The notes under the pieces: generated by a model
Database searches by the model: none
What the model was told of the DNA's origin: nothing
The model's input: the letters and a program-made list of their open reading frames with translations, nothing else
Shown here: in pieces, positions 63,401 to 64,000 of the stretch
How positions within the stretch are numbered: the stretch's first letter is position 1
Layout of the letters: each line of letters starts with the position of its first letter
Program-made: the position numbers and the translations under genes
Assembly: GCF_030867145.1 (NCBI RefSeq)
Contig: NC_134419.1
Coordinates: 73,713,403-73,777,402 of the forward strand
Length of the DNA: 64,000 nt
From: Opisthocomus hoazin
Lineage: Eukaryota; Chordata; Aves; Opisthocomiformes; Opisthocomidae
Direction: 5' to 3'

Positions 63401-64000
63401 TCCCGAGGAGGAGGCTCCTGTCAGCCGCGCGGAGGGGGCAGGGCCAGGGCCCAGGGTGCTCTAACCTCCTGAGAATGTTTCTCTCCCATCACAGCATCCA
63501 AGCTGTCTGGTTTGGAATTTGCACATCCGTAAATTACCAGCATTACTATGTGACCTTTAGGTATCTTCAAGACAAGCACATTATTATAATTTTTTTTTTA
63601 ATTTAACCAAATTAAAAGGTTTAATTATACTGAGTAAAGGAGTGTCCACATTAACCAAATTAATCCAAACGTTTTCATAGCCGATTCTCCCATCTCTGGC
63701 ACCAAGTACATTACACCCATTATCTACTGGGTTAGCACATGCTTTGGAGGGAAGATTATTATATTTTACCTGGTTTGCCAAATGGTCTCCAAGGACCTGG
63801 CCTCGAGTCATCGCTGCCACGCCACGGACCCCTGTCATCATCTCGTCTGGAGAGCCTGTCATCATCTGCGCTACGCCATGGTCCCCTGTCATCATCACGC
63901 CTTGACATCCTGTCGTCATCCATCCCGCGCCTGGGACCCCTGTCGTCATCCATCCCCCGCCTGGGACCCCTGTCGTCATCCATCCCCCGCCTGGGACCCC
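60213..64000 (-). CDS. EIF3A: Eukaryotic translation initiation factor 3 subunit A, C-terminal part (continues beyond window)
   Basis: Coding exons on the minus strand join as 60213-60454, 61646-61815, 62261-62435 and 63770 to beyond 64000. Reading phases agree across all three introns, and each has GT donor and AG acceptor. eIF3a is the largest subunit of cytoplasmic eIF3, which organises the 43S preinitiation complex. The part seen here is the low-complexity C-terminal tail: Asp/Arg decapeptides ([10 protein letters not shown]), then [44 protein letters not shown], and the end [15 protein letters not shown] followed by TAA. These blocks match vertebrate eIF3a in order. The N-terminal PCI-containing core lies outside the window. 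The tail-to-tail position with NANOS1 matches human 10q26. Confidence 0.97.
60455..61645 (-). other. Last EIF3A intron, with perfect hairpin
   Basis: A GT...AG intron of 1191 nt. Mostly AT-rich, but about 60950-61095 is locally GC-rich and contains a perfect 12-bp inverted repeat (61042-61053 and 61077-61088) around a 23-nt loop that includes CACGTG. No known snoRNA could be recognised by eye, although vertebrate EIF3A is a known snoRNA host gene. Confidence 0.8.
61042..61088 (-). repeat. 12-bp perfect inverted repeat in EIF3A intron
   Basis: TCTGGCAGCGCC at 61042-61053 is matched by its exact reverse complement at 61077-61088. The 23-nt loop contains CCCGCC and the E-box CACGTG (61058-61063). 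It would form a GC-rich stem in the EIF3A pre-mRNA. Confidence 0.8.
61646..61815 (-). CDS. EIF3A: EIF3A penultimate coding exon
   Basis: Encodes [19 protein letters not shown] through [18 protein letters not shown]. The acceptor is CAAAAG|G at 61816/61815, with a rather poor pyrimidine tract. The donor is GTATGT at 61645. Length is 170 nt (1 + 56 codons + 1). The start could move by a few bases because of the weak acceptor, but this choice keeps frame with both neighbours and restores [10 protein letters not shown], as in the family. Confidence 0.93.
61816..62260 (-). other. EIF3A intron (445 nt)
   Basis: A GT...AG intron between the RFRRPR and DDAGWRR exons. AT-rich, with no repeat or RNA gene seen. 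Confidence 0.85.
62261..62435 (-). CDS. EIF3A: EIF3A penultimate-but-one coding exon
   Basis: Encodes the stretch from [17 protein letters not shown] through alternating Asp/Arg/Glu ([23 protein letters not shown]) to RFRRPR. The acceptor is CTTACAG just before 62435 and the donor is AG|GTTTGA at 62261/62260. Length is 175 nt, with 2 nt beginning and 2 nt ending split codons. Highly charged and probably disordered. Closely parallels human [22 protein letters not shown]. Confidence 0.95.
62436..63769 (-). other. EIF3A intron (repeat exon to GGWRE exon)
   Basis: A GT...AG intron of 1334 nt. It holds one CR1 fragment at 63218-63288 and otherwise unique AT-rich sequence. I did not recognise a small RNA gene in it. 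The ORFs within it lack any family match. Confidence 0.85.
63218..63288 (-). mobile_element. CR1 LINE 3' fragment in EIF3A intron
   Basis: The segment around GGACCTCAGAAGGTCATCC and AGTCCCAACTCCTGCTCCAA matches the reverse complement of the conserved CR1 3' region. It is a short diverged remnant, in the same orientation as EIF3A. Confidence 0.6.
63770..64000 (-). CDS. EIF3A: EIF3A exon with Asp/Arg decapeptide repeats (partial)
   Basis: This is the first coding exon seen in transcript order; it is cut by the window edge. It carries tandem [10 protein letters not shown] units, then a related 20-residue pattern, DDDR(M/L)[11 protein letters not shown], seen twice, ending [11 protein letters not shown]. 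The donor is GT at 63769-63768 after ...CCAG. The last codon is split 1+2 and becomes Gly with the next exon, giving KPGGWRE. In human eIF3a this repeat region binds partners such as eIF4B. The bird copy diverges at the last repeats (RMSRRD, RLSRRD). Confidence 0.95.
63921..64000 (-). repeat. 30-bp tandem repeats coding the eIF3a decapeptide
   Basis: Units at 63921-63950, 63951-63980 and 63981-64000 (cut by the edge) differ at only one base. Each codes a [10 protein letters not shown]-type decapeptide. The array continues out of the window. Confidence 0.95.

Noticed and set aside
60455-63769. Search for a snoRNA in the EIF3A introns
   Set aside because: The gene is a known snoRNA host in vertebrates, but I could not identify box motifs with matching stems by eye, so none is annotated.
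1-64000. tRNA genes, CRISPR arrays, endogenous retrovirus genes
   Set aside because: Nothing resembling tRNA boxes with a cloverleaf, regular spacer arrays, LTR pairs or gag/pol/env reading frames was recognised.

Overview
The window is nuclear DNA from a bird. Three things show this. Nearly all recognisable interspersed repeats are CR1-family LINEs, many ending in the octamer-like ATTCTGTG tail. The genes are of vertebrate type, with an intronless NANOS1 inside a CpG island and GT-AG exons of EIF3A. The spacing between them is compact. The CR1 3' consensus near 15, 49, 50.7 and 56 kb looks like the young type common in non-galliform birds, but I cannot name a species.

Layout. Bases 1 to about 49 kb are a gene desert with no exon I can defend. 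This desert holds CR1 fragments of clearly different ages, with ancient sauropsid-type copies near 22.0 and 41.4 kb. It also holds a TG/TA microsatellite at 29.7 kb, a perfect 30-copy TTCCC block near 32.5 kb, an isolated CpG-rich stretch at 32.7-33.5 kb, and AT-rich, motif-dense stretches that could be conserved non-coding elements. From 49 to 59 kb lies a CR1-rich cluster around NANOS1. The NANOS1 coding region (51789-52586, plus strand, 265 codons) sits in a strong CpG island with GC boxes, two CCAAT boxes and a TATA-like element. From 60213 to the right edge lie the last four coding exons of EIF3A on the minus strand, with stop codon and a likely 3'UTR of about 1 kb; the rest of the gene runs off the window.

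NANOS1 and EIF3A face each other tail to tail. This is the same neighbour order and orientation as on human 10q26, and it supports both calls. They do not form one pathway in the operon sense, but both act on translation. eIF3a is the largest subunit of the initiation factor eIF3, and Nanos1 represses and destabilises target mRNAs by recruiting CCR4-NOT, with Pumilio. The desert upstream of NANOS1 is the natural place to look for its regulatory elements.

I found no convincing new multi-gene system. The observations most worth checking are the poly-Glu and poly-His tracts in Nanos1, the inverted pair of young CR1 copies next to the NANOS1 promoter, the TTCCC block, a duplicated YY1-like motif downstream of NANOS1, a 12-bp perfect hairpin in the last EIF3A intron, nearly identical 30-bp repeats in the EIF3A repeat exon, and a short coding-like fragment at 21.2 kb.
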